From positions 1 to 64,000 of IMG/VR virus record IMGVR_UViG_3300027709_000056: a stretch of 64,000 nucleotides of DNA; one strand, written 5' to 3'. The translations under genes were made by a program, and so were the position numbers. Source of the DNA: a virus. This document shows, piece by piece, positions 31,549-40,001 of this stretch (its first letter is position 1; each line of letters opens with the position of its first letter). The notes beneath the pieces were generated by a model that ran no database searches, had not been told where the DNA came from, and worked only from the letters and a program-made list of their open reading frames with translations.

Positions 31549-31971
31549 TTATTTGCCTTTAAGAGCTTCTTTAAGAACCTTAGATCCGCCTACTCGTACA
31601 TTAATAATACCGTTATAGTATTCGTCAGTCTCTAGAACTCTGCGTTCAAACTGTTCTCTTGCCTCTAGATAACTTGTTACGCCTTTACTTGGACAGTAAT
31701 GTAGTATTTCTCTTGTGAATTTGTTTTTTCCTAGCTTTTCAACATCTTCTAGCAACCAGTCACTGGACCCCCAATAGTCTCTCCAGTCACTTTCTACTGT
31801 ACTTCTTCTTTTGTTTATCCTACCCTTGAGTGGTGGCCTAGTCTTTCTGAATCTAGCTAGTTTTTTACCGACGTATTTGCGTTTGTTGGTTGTATTTGTA
31901 ATAAGGTACACAAATCCAACACAATCCTTCGGTAATTCTTTAATGATTTTTCCTAGGTAAGTCCACTCCAT
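31549..31971 (-). CDS. GIY-YIG family endonuclease, 140 aa
   Basis: Single-domain GIY-YIG nuclease: GFVYLI (19-24) and KYVGKK (32-37) supply the two signature strands, Arg39/Arg41 are candidates for the catalytic arginine, and Glu103 in SYLEAREQFE is the likely metal ligand. The family cleaves DNA as homing, repair or recombination nuclease. No DNA-binding domain is fused. It is co-directional with gp47/gp46 and sits between them and the structured RNA. The ATG is preceded by TTAAGTATCTAC with no Shine-Dalgarno site. Homing versus phage-housekeeping role cannot be decided. Confidence 0.85.
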   Translation of the reverse strand: MEWTYLGKIIKELPKDCVGFVYLITNTTNKRKYVGKKLARFRKTRPPLKGRINKRRSTVESDWRDYWGSSDWLLEDVEKLGKNKFTREILHYCPSKGVTSYLEAREQFERRVLETDEYYNGIINVRVGGSKVLKEALKGK

Positions 31972-31989
31972 GTAGATACTTAACTAAGA

Positions 31990-32196
31990 TTATAATTCAG
32001 CCTTCCGTTTCTGGTGGAAGTCAGTATGTGCGTCCATGATTTCTACTCTACGTGCAGAGCATAAGCGTCTTATTTCACTTAACCATCGCCTAGCGGCACG
32101 TTTTGTACTTTCGCTTTTACGTTTTTCAAAGTTTTCGTTAGCCTTAAAGTATTCTAGGTATGCTTTTGTTAGTAAATCGTGTGTATCATCTGTCAT
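31990..32196 (-). CDS. Small basic helical protein after gp46, 68 aa
   Basis: MTDDTHDLLTKAYLEYFKAN start, then a strongly basic helix (KRKSESTKRAARRWLSEIRR). Its ATG overlaps the gp46 stop by 4 bases (32193-32196), so translation is coupled. Small basic proteins of this type follow gp46 in marine T4-like phages; nucleic-acid binding is plausible from charge but unproven. Confidence 0.7.
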   Translation of the reverse strand: MTDDTHDLLTKAYLEYFKANENFEKRKSESTKRAARRWLSEIRRLCSARRVEIMDAHTDFHQKRKAEL

Positions 32197-33965
32197 TGCA
32201 TAATCTCTACATCATTATCATAAGAAGTGAAACCGTTTTCTTTAATAACTTTTAATACGTTAGTTACTCTACCCATCAATTCATCTTTATGTGAAATAAG
32301 ATAGATGTTTTTATTACGCTCTCTACCCATTTTCTTTAGAATGCTTAATGCTGATTCAACACCAGCTGTATCCATACCACTATCTATTAGCTCATCAACA
32401 AACAATAAGTTAACGTGTTGATATAAACTTTCCCAAACATCTCTAAATGAAAAACTTAATCCTAGGATTAATCTATTACGTTCACCTCTTGATAAGTTAT
32501 CAAAGTCTAAGTCTTGACCAAGTTGTGTAATTTCCACATTTAAGTCATTTAAGAATTTAACAGAGTGTGGTAAGCCAACTCTATCAAGATAGAAAGTAAG
32601 TCTATTATTTAAATAGTTAAGATTTTGATCAATAATTTTCTTTCTTATGAAACTATCTTTATTAGTTAATAGTTTATATAAAAATTCTTGGTGTTCTTTT
32701 TCAGAGTTTAACGCATTAATAGTGTCCCAATTAACTTCTTGTAATGCTGTATGTTTTAAATCATCAATTTGTTCTTGGTAAGGATCAGTTTCTTCTTCTT
32801 TTTCAGTTAATACCTTTTTCAAGTTTTCAACATTACCTCTATGTTCATAGGCTTCTTTAGCTGTTTCATAAAATGTATTAGGCTTTCTACTTATATCACC
32901 AATGCTTTCTAATTTCTTTTGTACTTTTTCTTGCTTCTCAGCAATTTCAATCATATATGTATGTGCATCACCATAGTCTGCTTGAATTGAGTTTTTCATT
33001 TCTTCAAGTTTATCGGTATGTAATTCTTGACCACAAGCATAACATATTGCGTGTTCGAGGTTATCAAGATCAGCACCTACCTTTTGTACGTTTTTATCTG
33101 CTTGTTCTAATGCACGTTCAACAGTTGCTAATTCTTTTGTAAGGTTCTTATGATGCTTATTAAGATCAGTCCATTCAGATAGTCTTTCGTGATCTTCTAA
33201 TTCACTGTCAATATCTAATTGTTCTAGTTCACGAATTCCTTTTTGCAGTTTAACACAAGTCTCTTTATTTTGTGCTATCCAAGCCTTACGTCTACTTTGT
33301 AGTTTCTCAATATTTTCTTTAATCTTTTCATTACTATCTTGAACCGCAGTTAGTCTTGCATTCTCGTGAGTAGTTTTATCTCTATTAATACGTATTTGCT
33401 CACGTAACAAGTCTGCTTTTTCAGATAGTATAGTAATACCTAATAGTTGTTCTATAATAGCACGTTGATCGTTGTTCTTCATTGCTAAGAACGGTAGTGT
33501 ATATGTGTTTAAAGCGAGTATATGCTTAAACATATCATGGCTCATACCTAGTAATGTATTAATATCTTGTTGTGTTTTACGAGAATCGCCTTGACTTTCG
33601 TCAGTTATTTCCTGATCTTCATTATTAATAGAAAATTTTAGTAAATTAGGCTTTCTGCCCCTTTCAATGTGGTATCTTTCTCCATTTTTTTCAAAACTTA
33701 AAGTAACTAACATACCTTTGTTGTTAGTTTTGTTTACTAAATTGTCACGTCTAATGTTTGTAAGAGCCATTCCATACAATGCATAACTTAACGCATTGAT
33801 TATTGTTGTTTTACCAGTACCATTACGTGATCCAGCATCATCACCACCTTGATCTAAGTTTTCACCAAGTACAAGTGTTAACTGATCTCTATTAAAGTTA
33901 ATTGCTTGTGTAGTATTACCCACACTCATGAAGTTTTTAACAGTTAGGTCTTGTATTTTAATCAC
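32193..33965 (-). CDS. 46: Recombination exonuclease subunit gp46 (SbcC/Rad50-like ATPase)
   Basis: 590 aa. With gp47 it forms the nuclease that resects DNA ends for T4-type recombination-dependent replication and host-DNA breakdown. Walker A GSRNGTGKTT at 45-54, long central coiled coil with a Rad50 zinc hook CYAC near 305-310, ABC signature LSRGERNRL near 490 and Walker B LLFVDELID near 520. Length is close to T4 gp46 (560 aa). Its ATG overlaps the gp47 3' end by 8 bases, indicating coupled synthesis. Driven by the host-like promoter upstream of gp55. Confidence 0.95.
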   Translation of the reverse strand: MIKIQDLTVKNFMSVGNTTQAINFNRDQLTLVLGENLDQGGDDAGSRNGTGKTTIINALSYALYGMALTNIRRDNLVNKTNNKGMLVTLSFEKNGERYHIERGRKPNLLKFSINNEDQEITDESQGDSRKTQQDINTLLGMSHDMFKHILALNTYTLPFLAMKNNDQRAIIEQLLGITILSEKADLLREQIRINRDKTTHENARLTAVQDSNEKIKENIEKLQSRRKAWIAQNKETCVKLQKGIRELEQLDIDSELEDHERLSEWTDLNKHHKNLTKELATVERALEQADKNVQKVGADLDNLEHAICYACGQELHTDKLEEMKNSIQADYGDAHTYMIEIAEKQEKVQKKLESIGDISRKPNTFYETAKEAYEHRGNVENLKKVLTEKEEETDPYQEQIDDLKHTALQEVNWDTINALNSEKEHQEFLYKLLTNKDSFIRKKIIDQNLNYLNNRLTFYLDRVGLPHSVKFLNDLNVEITQLGQDLDFDNLSRGERNRLILGLSFSFRDVWESLYQHVNLLFVDELIDSGMDTAGVESALSILKKMGRERNKNIYLISHKDELMGRVTNVLKVIKENGFTSYDNDVEIMQ

Positions 33966-34977
33966 GATCTTCTCCTAACTTGTTATAAATGTCAAGTAGT
34001 TTTGTCTTATCATAATTATCAGACTCAATAGCTTGAATTTCTTTAGCAACAATTTGGTCAACACTTTCGAATTTTGTAATATCAATGTCAGTATTAATCT
34101 CTTCGTCTTTATTATTTGGTATAAGTGTAATCTCTCTACACTCATATTCATTAATAAATGTTTCTTTAATGAAACTTGCTTCTTCATATGATATAGGTAA
34201 GTCTAATGTAACTCGCAAATACATCTTTGGTTTAAGTAATGTATCTTTTTCATCTAATAAGCGTGATAATTTAACTGTACGATACTTGGGACAATTCCAC
34301 CAGTTAAGATATTCAGGAGCGCCGCCGTGCTCTAATATCATCATACCGCGTTCATCGTCCCAAGCATCAGCATAGTTATGAGGTAATGCATTACCTATAT
34401 AATTAATACAGCCTTTAACTTGTCTTTTATGGAAGTGTCCAGAGAACACATACTCTTGATTTTTAAAATGATCAGGTTGGAGCTCACCTGTGTCAGGCAT
34501 TTGTACCATAGCGTTCATATAAAACGTTGGAAGTTCAAAGTGACCAAATACATATTTGCTTTTAATCTTCGGAATCTGTTTCCATTCGTCGCCCACAAGC
34601 CAAGGTATTAAAGTAGTATCACCTTTTGTTGTAATTTTGTTGATAATAGTAATGCCAGGAATGTGTTTTCCAAACTCTACAGAATGAATATCACGTTTGT
34701 CTTTATAATATAGGTCATGATTGCCAGGAAAGAAGTAAAAGTTTTTAAATGCTTTACCAAGTTTTTCCAAACTTCGTAAAGTAGCGTCCATGGTAGTAAT
34801 ATTTAGACTGTTTCTATTGTGATGCCAGTCACCCATAAAGATACCGGTTTCACAATTATGCTTTTTAGCTTGGTCAATATACCAATCTATAAATTCTTCA
34901 CAGTCGTCATTGTGTACTTTACTGTTTGATTTTAATCCAAAGTGTATATCCGTAAAGACGGCGGCCTTTTTAAACAT
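33958..34977 (-). CDS. 47: Recombination exonuclease subunit gp47 (SbcD/Mre11-like)
   Basis: 339 aa metallophosphoesterase nuclease, the size of T4 gp47. Metal-binding motifs in order: DIH (10-12), GDWHHN (49-54), GNHD (85-88), GHF (145-147) and GHFHKR (180-185). These are the five Mre11 phosphoesterase motifs. Partner gp46 follows with an 8-base overlap; gp55 precedes with no gap (stop and start adjoin at 34977/34978). Confidence 0.95.
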   Translation of the reverse strand: MFKKAAVFTDIHFGLKSNSKVHNDDCEEFIDWYIDQAKKHNCETGIFMGDWHHNRNSLNITTMDATLRSLEKLGKAFKNFYFFPGNHDLYYKDKRDIHSVEFGKHIPGITIINKITTKGDTTLIPWLVGDEWKQIPKIKSKYVFGHFELPTFYMNAMVQMPDTGELQPDHFKNQEYVFSGHFHKRQVKGCINYIGNALPHNYADAWDDERGMMILEHGGAPEYLNWWNCPKYRTVKLSRLLDEKDTLLKPKMYLRVTLDLPISYEEASFIKETFINEYECREITLIPNNKDEEINTDIDITKFESVDQIVAKEIQAIESDNYDKTKLLDIYNKLGEDRD

Positions 34978-35829
34978 TTACTTTTCTTTTACCTTTTTTT
35001 CTGCAGGTTTCCAGTTTTTATTATGTTCTTTCATTTCACGTTCCCACGCTCCTTGATTTTGTCGAGTAAATGATGGGTTCATATGATTCATTTCTAAAAT
35101 ATCGTCCCTAATGTTTTGATTGCGTTTTTCAATGTTAATAATTCTAACAAATGAGTTTGTAACTGCGGCAGTATAGTATGCAAATGGATTGTTTGATTTA
35201 GATTCGTCAAATTGTAAGCCTATTTGTGCAAGTTGTAAAATTGCTTGACCTTTCATTTCGTCATTATACGTATATCCTCTAACATTGCCTCGAGTTGCAT
35301 ATCGCTCACATAGTTTCATCCACATCATTGCAAGTTTTTCAGTTGCTTGTCCACAACCTTTATCATAATAGCCGTTTTCCATACCTCCAACCCAATGGCT
35401 TTTGCCAACGCATACTAATTCACCTTCGTCGTTAAACTTATAATGTTGAAATGGTGGGAAGTTTAGCTTTTCTTTAGTATCAGCTATAGTTTTTGGCTTA
35501 CGTTTACGCCCTTTATCGTCGGGTATATGATCAAACATCATTATTCTAAAAATAACGTCTGTTTTGTTTATTTTTTTATAATCAATTTCGCAGTCTGCTT
35601 GTTTTACTTTTTCACCGTTAGCTTTACGTTCTTCATAGTCTTTTTGACCTAAACGTTTGGCTTTATTCCGCTTTGCTTCAGCGGTTGTGCGTATATTAAT
35701 CTTATCTAAACTTGGTAAGATTATATCGAATTGGTTAAATGTATCTTCTGTGTAACTTGTAAATGTGTTTTTTGATTTGTGGATCTCCGCTAAAAGATCT
35801 CGATTGTTCAAATAATTCACCTTTCTCAT
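34978..35829 (-). CDS. 55: Late-transcription sigma factor gp55
   Basis: Directs host RNA polymerase to late promoters (TATAAATA). The diagnostic region is YATRGNVRGYTYNDEMKGQA, then ESKSNNPFAYYTAAVTNSFV, matching T4 gp55's ...GYTYKDEMI..., ...NPNKSKNPFAYFT.... Product about 283 aa, longer than T4's 185, with an N-terminal extension. Start: an ATG at 35841 (MENLMRK) is possible, but GGAG sits 6 bases before the ATG at 35829 (MRKVNYL), and the predicted RNA start (~35845) would leave the upstream ATG only ~4 bases from the 5' end. I therefore choose 35829. Followed directly by gp47. Confidence 0.9.
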   Translation of the reverse strand: MRKVNYLNNRDLLAEIHKSKNTFTSYTEDTFNQFDIILPSLDKINIRTTAEAKRNKAKRLGQKDYEERKANGEKVKQADCEIDYKKINKTDVIFRIMMFDHIPDDKGRKRKPKTIADTKEKLNFPPFQHYKFNDEGELVCVGKSHWVGGMENGYYDKGCGQATEKLAMMWMKLCERYATRGNVRGYTYNDEMKGQAILQLAQIGLQFDESKSNNPFAYYTAAVTNSFVRIINIEKRNQNIRDDILEMNHMNPSFTRQNQGAWEREMKEHNKNWKPAEKKVKEK

Positions 35830-35851
35830 TAAATTCTCCATGTAAGCTCTT

Positions 35852-35880
35852 ATTATAAACTATGTACTTAATAAAGTCAA
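35852..35880 (-). promoter_or_regulatory. Host-like (sigma70) promoter for gp55-gp47-gp46
   Basis: Minus strand: TTGACT (35875-35880), 17-base spacer, TATAAT (35852-35857), 11 of 12 bases of the sigma70 consensus at ideal spacing. RNA start near 35845. It abuts the late box of the opposite strand (35880-35887). Confidence 0.85.
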
Positions 35881-35887
35881 CTAAATA
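35880..35887 (+). promoter_or_regulatory. T4-type late promoter (ACTAAATA) for tail genes
   Basis: ACTAAATACTTGTAGGAG: TAAATA is intact, first two bases vary. Followed by AGGAG (35893-35897) and the ATG at 35907. Lies across the -35 region of the opposing gp55 promoter. Confidence 0.6.
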
Positions 35888-35906
35888 CTTGTAGGAGTAT
35901 AACCAA

Positions 35907-36848
35907 ATGGCGGCATCAGACGAAAATTTTATAGATCGATTGGCATCAAATGCTAGGTCAACTGTTGGTGGTATAGTCAATTCAGCAAGACAAGGTTTTG
36001 CACCACTTTTAGAAAATGGTCCAGCGGCAGGAGTTGGTAAGTTAATTCGAACCAATGCTTCAGACCAATTACCGAACATAATTAAAAATGAAAAGAACCC
36101 TGCAAGAAATGGTGTCGAACAGGCTCGATTTCCAGAAGCAACTGAAAAAGATTGGCGTGTTAAATTAAGTATTCCCAATATTGAACCTTTTAGAACAGAC
36201 TCGCACATTTTACAGCCGTTACGTGCGACTAACGGTTTAGTTTTTCCGTATACTCCTACGGTATTAATTTCTCATAGTGCCAGCTATAATGCATTACAGC
36301 CTACACATAGTAATTATCCGTTCCAAGTGTACTCACAATCACAAGTGGACCAGTTAGTTATTACAGGCGACTTTTTTGTACAAAATGGATTAGAAGCCCA
36401 ATATTGGGTTGCGGCGTTGCATTATTTAAGAAGTGTAACAAAAATGTTTTATGGTGGTACAACCGAAACGCAAGGAGCACCACCGCCAGTAGTTTTCTTA
36501 GACGGGTATGGAGATTATATTTTTGATCATGTACCAGTTGTTATAACTACGTTTACAATTGATATGCCAGACTCAGTTGACTATATTGCAACTGAAGTTA
36601 ATGCTGGTTCAGGTACACATTTTAATTCTGTTAAAAGAGATCCAACAGATAATGTAGCACCAGAAGCCGCGGCAAATCAATTCTATGGTGATGCTCAAAC
36701 TAATCCAAAACATCATAGTTGGGCACCGTCACAAAGTATGGTAGCTATAACTTGTCAACCGCTTTACAGCAGAACGCAAGTTGAAAAATTCAGTCTTGAG
36801 AACTTTGTTAACGGCGCATACATTGGTAATAAATCAGGATTTATTTAA
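35907..36848 (+). CDS. Baseplate/tail-tube initiation protein, gp48/gp54-type candidate, 313 aa
   Basis: MAASDENFIDRLASNARSTV start, then a glycine-rich helix. The core RVKLSIPNIEPF, GLVFPYTPTVLISHSASYN, YWVAALHYLRSVTKMFYGG and FLDGYGDYIFDHVPVVITTF is a beta-structured domain common to marine T4-like phages. Two short strands with an aromatic-rich sheet are in keeping with tube-like folds of gp48/gp54. The position (first gene of the tail unit, directly before gp53) favours a tube cap or initiator at the baseplate. I cannot exclude another baseplate role. It overlaps gp53 by one base. Confidence 0.6.
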   Translation: MAASDENFIDRLASNARSTVGGIVNSARQGFAPLLENGPAAGVGKLIRTNASDQLPNIIKNEKNPARNGVEQARFPEATEKDWRVKLSIPNIEPFRTDSHILQPLRATNGLVFPYTPTVLISHSASYNALQPTHSNYPFQVYSQSQVDQLVITGDFFVQNGLEAQYWVAALHYLRSVTKMFYGGTTETQGAPPPVVFLDGYGDYIFDHVPVVITTFTIDMPDSVDYIATEVNAGSGTHFNSVKRDPTDNVAPEAAANQFYGDAQTNPKHHSWAPSQSMVAITCQPLYSRTQVEKFSLENFVNGAYIGNKSGFI

Positions 36849-37150
36849 TGCCAGCATATTCATCATCAAGCCCTTGGTATACTACAGGATATTCTAATAC
36901 CGGAGACACATTAGGTTATTTTAGAATTAGACCTGTTCCCGCATCACCAGATGATCAACCTTATACAATTGATCCTCAATATAATCATAGACCAGATCTT
37001 CTTGCATACGATTTATATGGTAGTCCGAAACTTTGGTGGATATTTACTCAACGTAATATGGACATACTTGAAGATCCAATATATGATTTTGAATCAGGAG
37101 TTGAAATTTTAGTTTTAAATGCAAGTGCCGTAAAAGATCTATTAGGATAA
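36848..37150 (+). CDS. 53: Baseplate wedge protein gp53
   Basis: 100 aa. Recognised by the typical sequence IDPQYNHRPDLLAYDLYGSP followed by KLWWIFTQRNMDILEDPIYDF, and the LysM-like end, as in gp53 wedges (contractile tail 'LysM' family). It is shorter than T4 gp53 (196 aa). Located between the gp48-type gene and the large hub-like gene. ATG overlaps the previous stop by one base. Confidence 0.9.
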   Translation: MPAYSSSSPWYTTGYSNTGDTLGYFRIRPVPASPDDQPYTIDPQYNHRPDLLAYDLYGSPKLWWIFTQRNMDILEDPIYDFESGVEILVLNASAVKDLLG

Positions 37151-37154
37151 AAAT

Positions 37155-40001
37155 ATGTTATTCAATATACTTCCAGAAACTTTAAAAAAAACAAGTTTGG
37201 CCGCTACGATCGATAAAGCCAAAGAAGCAATAGTGACTGGTGGTGCAACAGTTAGCCAAGAAGCAGAAAATTTAGTAGCTAATTTTGAAAGTTCACAGGC
37301 GGGTGGTGCATTGGTTGATCAGTTTGACGACTTTAGTAATAGAGCTACTGATTTTGTTAAAAGCGACCAATTTAGTGAAGCTACTGATATAGTTGCTAAC
37401 AAATTACATTCTGTTGCCGGCGAAGTTACAAGTAAACTTAATAGTGCTGGTAATGTTATTAATGAAATTACAGGCGGCGGCCAAAAAGATGCCTCAGATG
37501 CAGTAAAAAGTTTTTTAGATTCGAAACAAGGTCAAAAAATAACCAAAGAAGTCCAAATTATCGGTCAGCAAGTTGGTCAAGAAATTAGAAATTTTAAAAA
37601 AGGTATAAAAAAAGAGTTACCTAGTCTTCAGCCAAACGTATTAGAAAATTTTGTTAGTTCTAATTACGTAATTTCATTAGGTGTATTATCAAATAGAGAA
37701 TTAGAAAGACCTAATGACACATATTATAAAAATGGCGAACCTGAAACAATGATTATTAAATCAGGTGGTGGTTCACAAAGTTTAGGTTCGAAAAAAGTAA
37801 TGACTTCTTTTGAAAGAGCCGCAAAAGGTCCACCTAGTGAAATCAAAAACGAAAACAGAGTTGAATTTTTTATAGAAGATTTACAGATAGAGTCAGTTAT
37901 TACACCTAATGCAAGTACACGTATGGCTACTATTAATAAGTTTAGTTTTAAAGTTCTAGAGCCATATAGTATGGGACAATTTTTAGAAGCTCTTGCAATT
38001 GGGGCTCGTCGAGCAGGCCATCAAAATTATATTGGTGCACCATTTATTTTAATGCTAGACTGGGTAGGACATCTTGAAAACGGCCAAACAGCTAGATTAG
38101 GTGATTTTGATTATAGACCATCCAATGGGCCTGTTGGCAAACATAGAAAACGTTTTTTGCCTTTAAAATTACTTAAATCAGGAATGCGTGTAAATGCTGG
38201 TGGATCAGAATATGAAATAAATGCTGTTGCCTTTAATGACATGGCACTTTCTGATGTTGTTCAACAAATTCCAGGTGATATAGAAATAGAAGGTGATACT
38301 GTAGCTAAAGTATTACAAACAGGTGTTAATAGTTTAACAACTAAAATTAATGAAGTTTTATTAAAGCGTGATGCTGATAATAAATTTAAGTTTGCAGATG
38401 AATATGTAATTTTATTCCCTACAAAACTAGGAAGTGAAGATGAATTTGATGAAGGTAACGATGAAGGTGCAATAAAAGATTTAGGAACAATTAAAGCCGT
38501 AGAAGAAGCACGTAAACAATATAATCTAAACCCTAATGGTACAAACGAAGAACAATTAAACAAAGCATTAGAAGCCAACCAAATGGATTTCGAAGCCTGG
38601 ACTAAAAAGAATTTAGGTATATCAGTAACAAGAGACAAAAAACATGAGTCGTTTAAAGATTCATTACAAGAAGATGCTAATATTAATAAGATAGGAAAAT
38701 CAGAAGTTCAATTTTCATTCTTACAAGGTGGTAATACTAAAAATTTACCTGATGGATTTGTATATGATGAAAAGAAAGAAGTATATGTATTAAGAAATAT
38801 GCAAATTCCTAAAAATGGTCGAGCTTTTAGATTTACAAAAAATACTAAAATTAATAATATTATTGAAGAAATAGTTATTCAAAGTAACTATGGTAGACAG
38901 CTTAGAGAAGCGGCTAGTAAAGACGGCACTAAGGAATGGTTTAAAATTGAAACACAAACATATAATATACCTGTTTATGAAGTAGAAGCTACAAAAGGTC
39001 GTTTTCCGAAGCTATATGTTTTTAGAGTTGTACCATATCATAAGCATTCTGGAGTTTGGACATCACCAACAGCTACAGCTAAAGGTGTTAAAGAAATAAA
39101 AAAGAGAGTTGTTAAAAATTATGAGTATATTTACACAGGTGAAAATAAAGATGTTATTGACTTTGATTTAAATTTTGAATATAGATTTATAACTCAAGTA
39201 TCTGCAGATCATGGTGCTACAACAAAAGATAGACAAAACCCTGGACAATTTGCTACAACACATGAAGCAAATTTAATTAGACGAGAACAATCTATTGCAG
39301 AAGGCGAACATCAAAATAAAACTCAAGTATTCGGCCCTCACCTACCAGTTAAAGAAGAAGAAAAAATAAAAACAGGTTGGAAGTCTCTTAGAGAAATGCC
39401 TTTAGTTAATATATCTAAATCAGGAATACGAGCTGTTCCTGCCGGCGAAGCAGACCAGATAGCTAGAGATTTTCATGAAGCTACTGTTAATCATAATGTT
39501 GATTTAATGAGAGCTAATTTAGAAATATGGGGAGACCCGTATTTTATATCTGATAGTGGAATGGGAAACTATAACAGTAAAGGTAATTTCGAAGAATATG
39601 TTGATGAACATGGAATGATGCATTGGCAAAACAAATCCATTTATATTAATTTAAATTTTAGAACACCATTTGATTATGATAAAGACGGCCGCCTGGCTTT
39701 TCCAACAGTTGGTGGAAAAAGATTAGAACACTTTAGTGGTCTTTATCAGCCAATTAGAGTTACATCTAATTTTAGTAAAGGAAGTTTTAGACAAACATTA
39801 ACACTTCTAAGAATGAATAATCAGACTGGTAAACCAAATGCAACTGATGAGACTCCAGTCCATCCTAATCCACATAAAAATACAAATAATCAGACTGGAG
39901 TGGTTGGATTAGCAGGGAATTCTGTACCTCCGTCTAGAAGAGGTTTCACTGGTAATAATGCCAGTTTAGCTGGCGGCGCCGACAACAGGCGGGTGGGCTA
40001 A
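37155..40001 (+). CDS. Large baseplate hub-like protein, 948 aa (gp27-type candidate)
   Basis: Helical N-terminus to ~160 (ATIDKAKEAIVTGGATVSQE...), then a beta domain with RVEFFIEDLQIESVITPNAS, FSFKVLEPYSMGQFLEALAI and APFILMLDWVGHLENG, reminiscent of the hub modules of gp27/VgrG in contractile systems. A coiled segment and charged insertion follow (~400-540), then a second beta domain to ~900 (YEYIYTGENKDVIDFDLNFEYR) and a disordered Asn/Pro-rich tail. T4 gp27 is 391 aa, so this is far larger. It lies directly before gp5, the expected hub partner, with a one-base overlap. The hub role is inferred from context; no enzymatic motif is visible. Confidence 0.6.
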   Translation: MLFNILPETLKKTSLAATIDKAKEAIVTGGATVSQEAENLVANFESSQAGGALVDQFDDFSNRATDFVKSDQFSEATDIVANKLHSVAGEVTSKLNSAGNVINEITGGGQKDASDAVKSFLDSKQGQKITKEVQIIGQQVGQEIRNFKKGIKKELPSLQPNVLENFVSSNYVISLGVLSNRELERPNDTYYKNGEPETMIIKSGGGSQSLGSKKVMTSFERAAKGPPSEIKNENRVEFFIEDLQIESVITPNASTRMATINKFSFKVLEPYSMGQFLEALAIGARRAGHQNYIGAPFILMLDWVGHLENGQTARLGDFDYRPSNGPVGKHRKRFLPLKLLKSGMRVNAGGSEYEINAVAFNDMALSDVVQQIPGDIEIEGDTVAKVLQTGVNSLTTKINEVLLKRDADNKFKFADEYVILFPTKLGSEDEFDEGNDEGAIKDLGTIKAVEEARKQYNLNPNGTNEEQLNKALEANQMDFEAWTKKNLGISVTRDKKHESFKDSLQEDANINKIGKSEVQFSFLQGGNTKNLPDGFVYDEKKEVYVLRNMQIPKNGRAFRFTKNTKINNIIEEIVIQSNYGRQLREAASKDGTKEWFKIETQTYNIPVYEVEATKGRFPKLYVFRVVPYHKHSGVWTSPTATAKGVKEIKKRVVKNYEYIYTGENKDVIDFDLNFEYRFITQVSADHGATTKDRQNPGQFATTHEANLIRREQSIAEGEHQNKTQVFGPHLPVKEEEKIKTGWKSLREMPLVNISKSGIRAVPAGEADQIARDFHEATVNHNVDLMRANLEIWGDPYFISDSGMGNYNSKGNFEEYVDEHGMMHWQNKSIYINLNFRTPFDYDKDGRLAFPTVGGKRLEHFSGLYQPIRVTSNFSKGSFRQTLTLLRMNNQTGKPNATDETPVHPNPHKNTNNQTGVVGLAGNSVPPSRRGFTGNNASLAGGADNRRVG

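Noticed and set aside
35829-35841. Upstream ATG (35841) as gp55 start
   Set aside because: Would be about 4 bases from the predicted mRNA 5' end with no ribosome site, whereas the ATG at 35829 has GGAG at ideal spacing.
35735-36208. 157-codon minus-strand frame across the gp55/tail promoter region
   Set aside because: Overlaps conserved gp55 and gp48-type coding in other frames and the promoters; no ribosome site.
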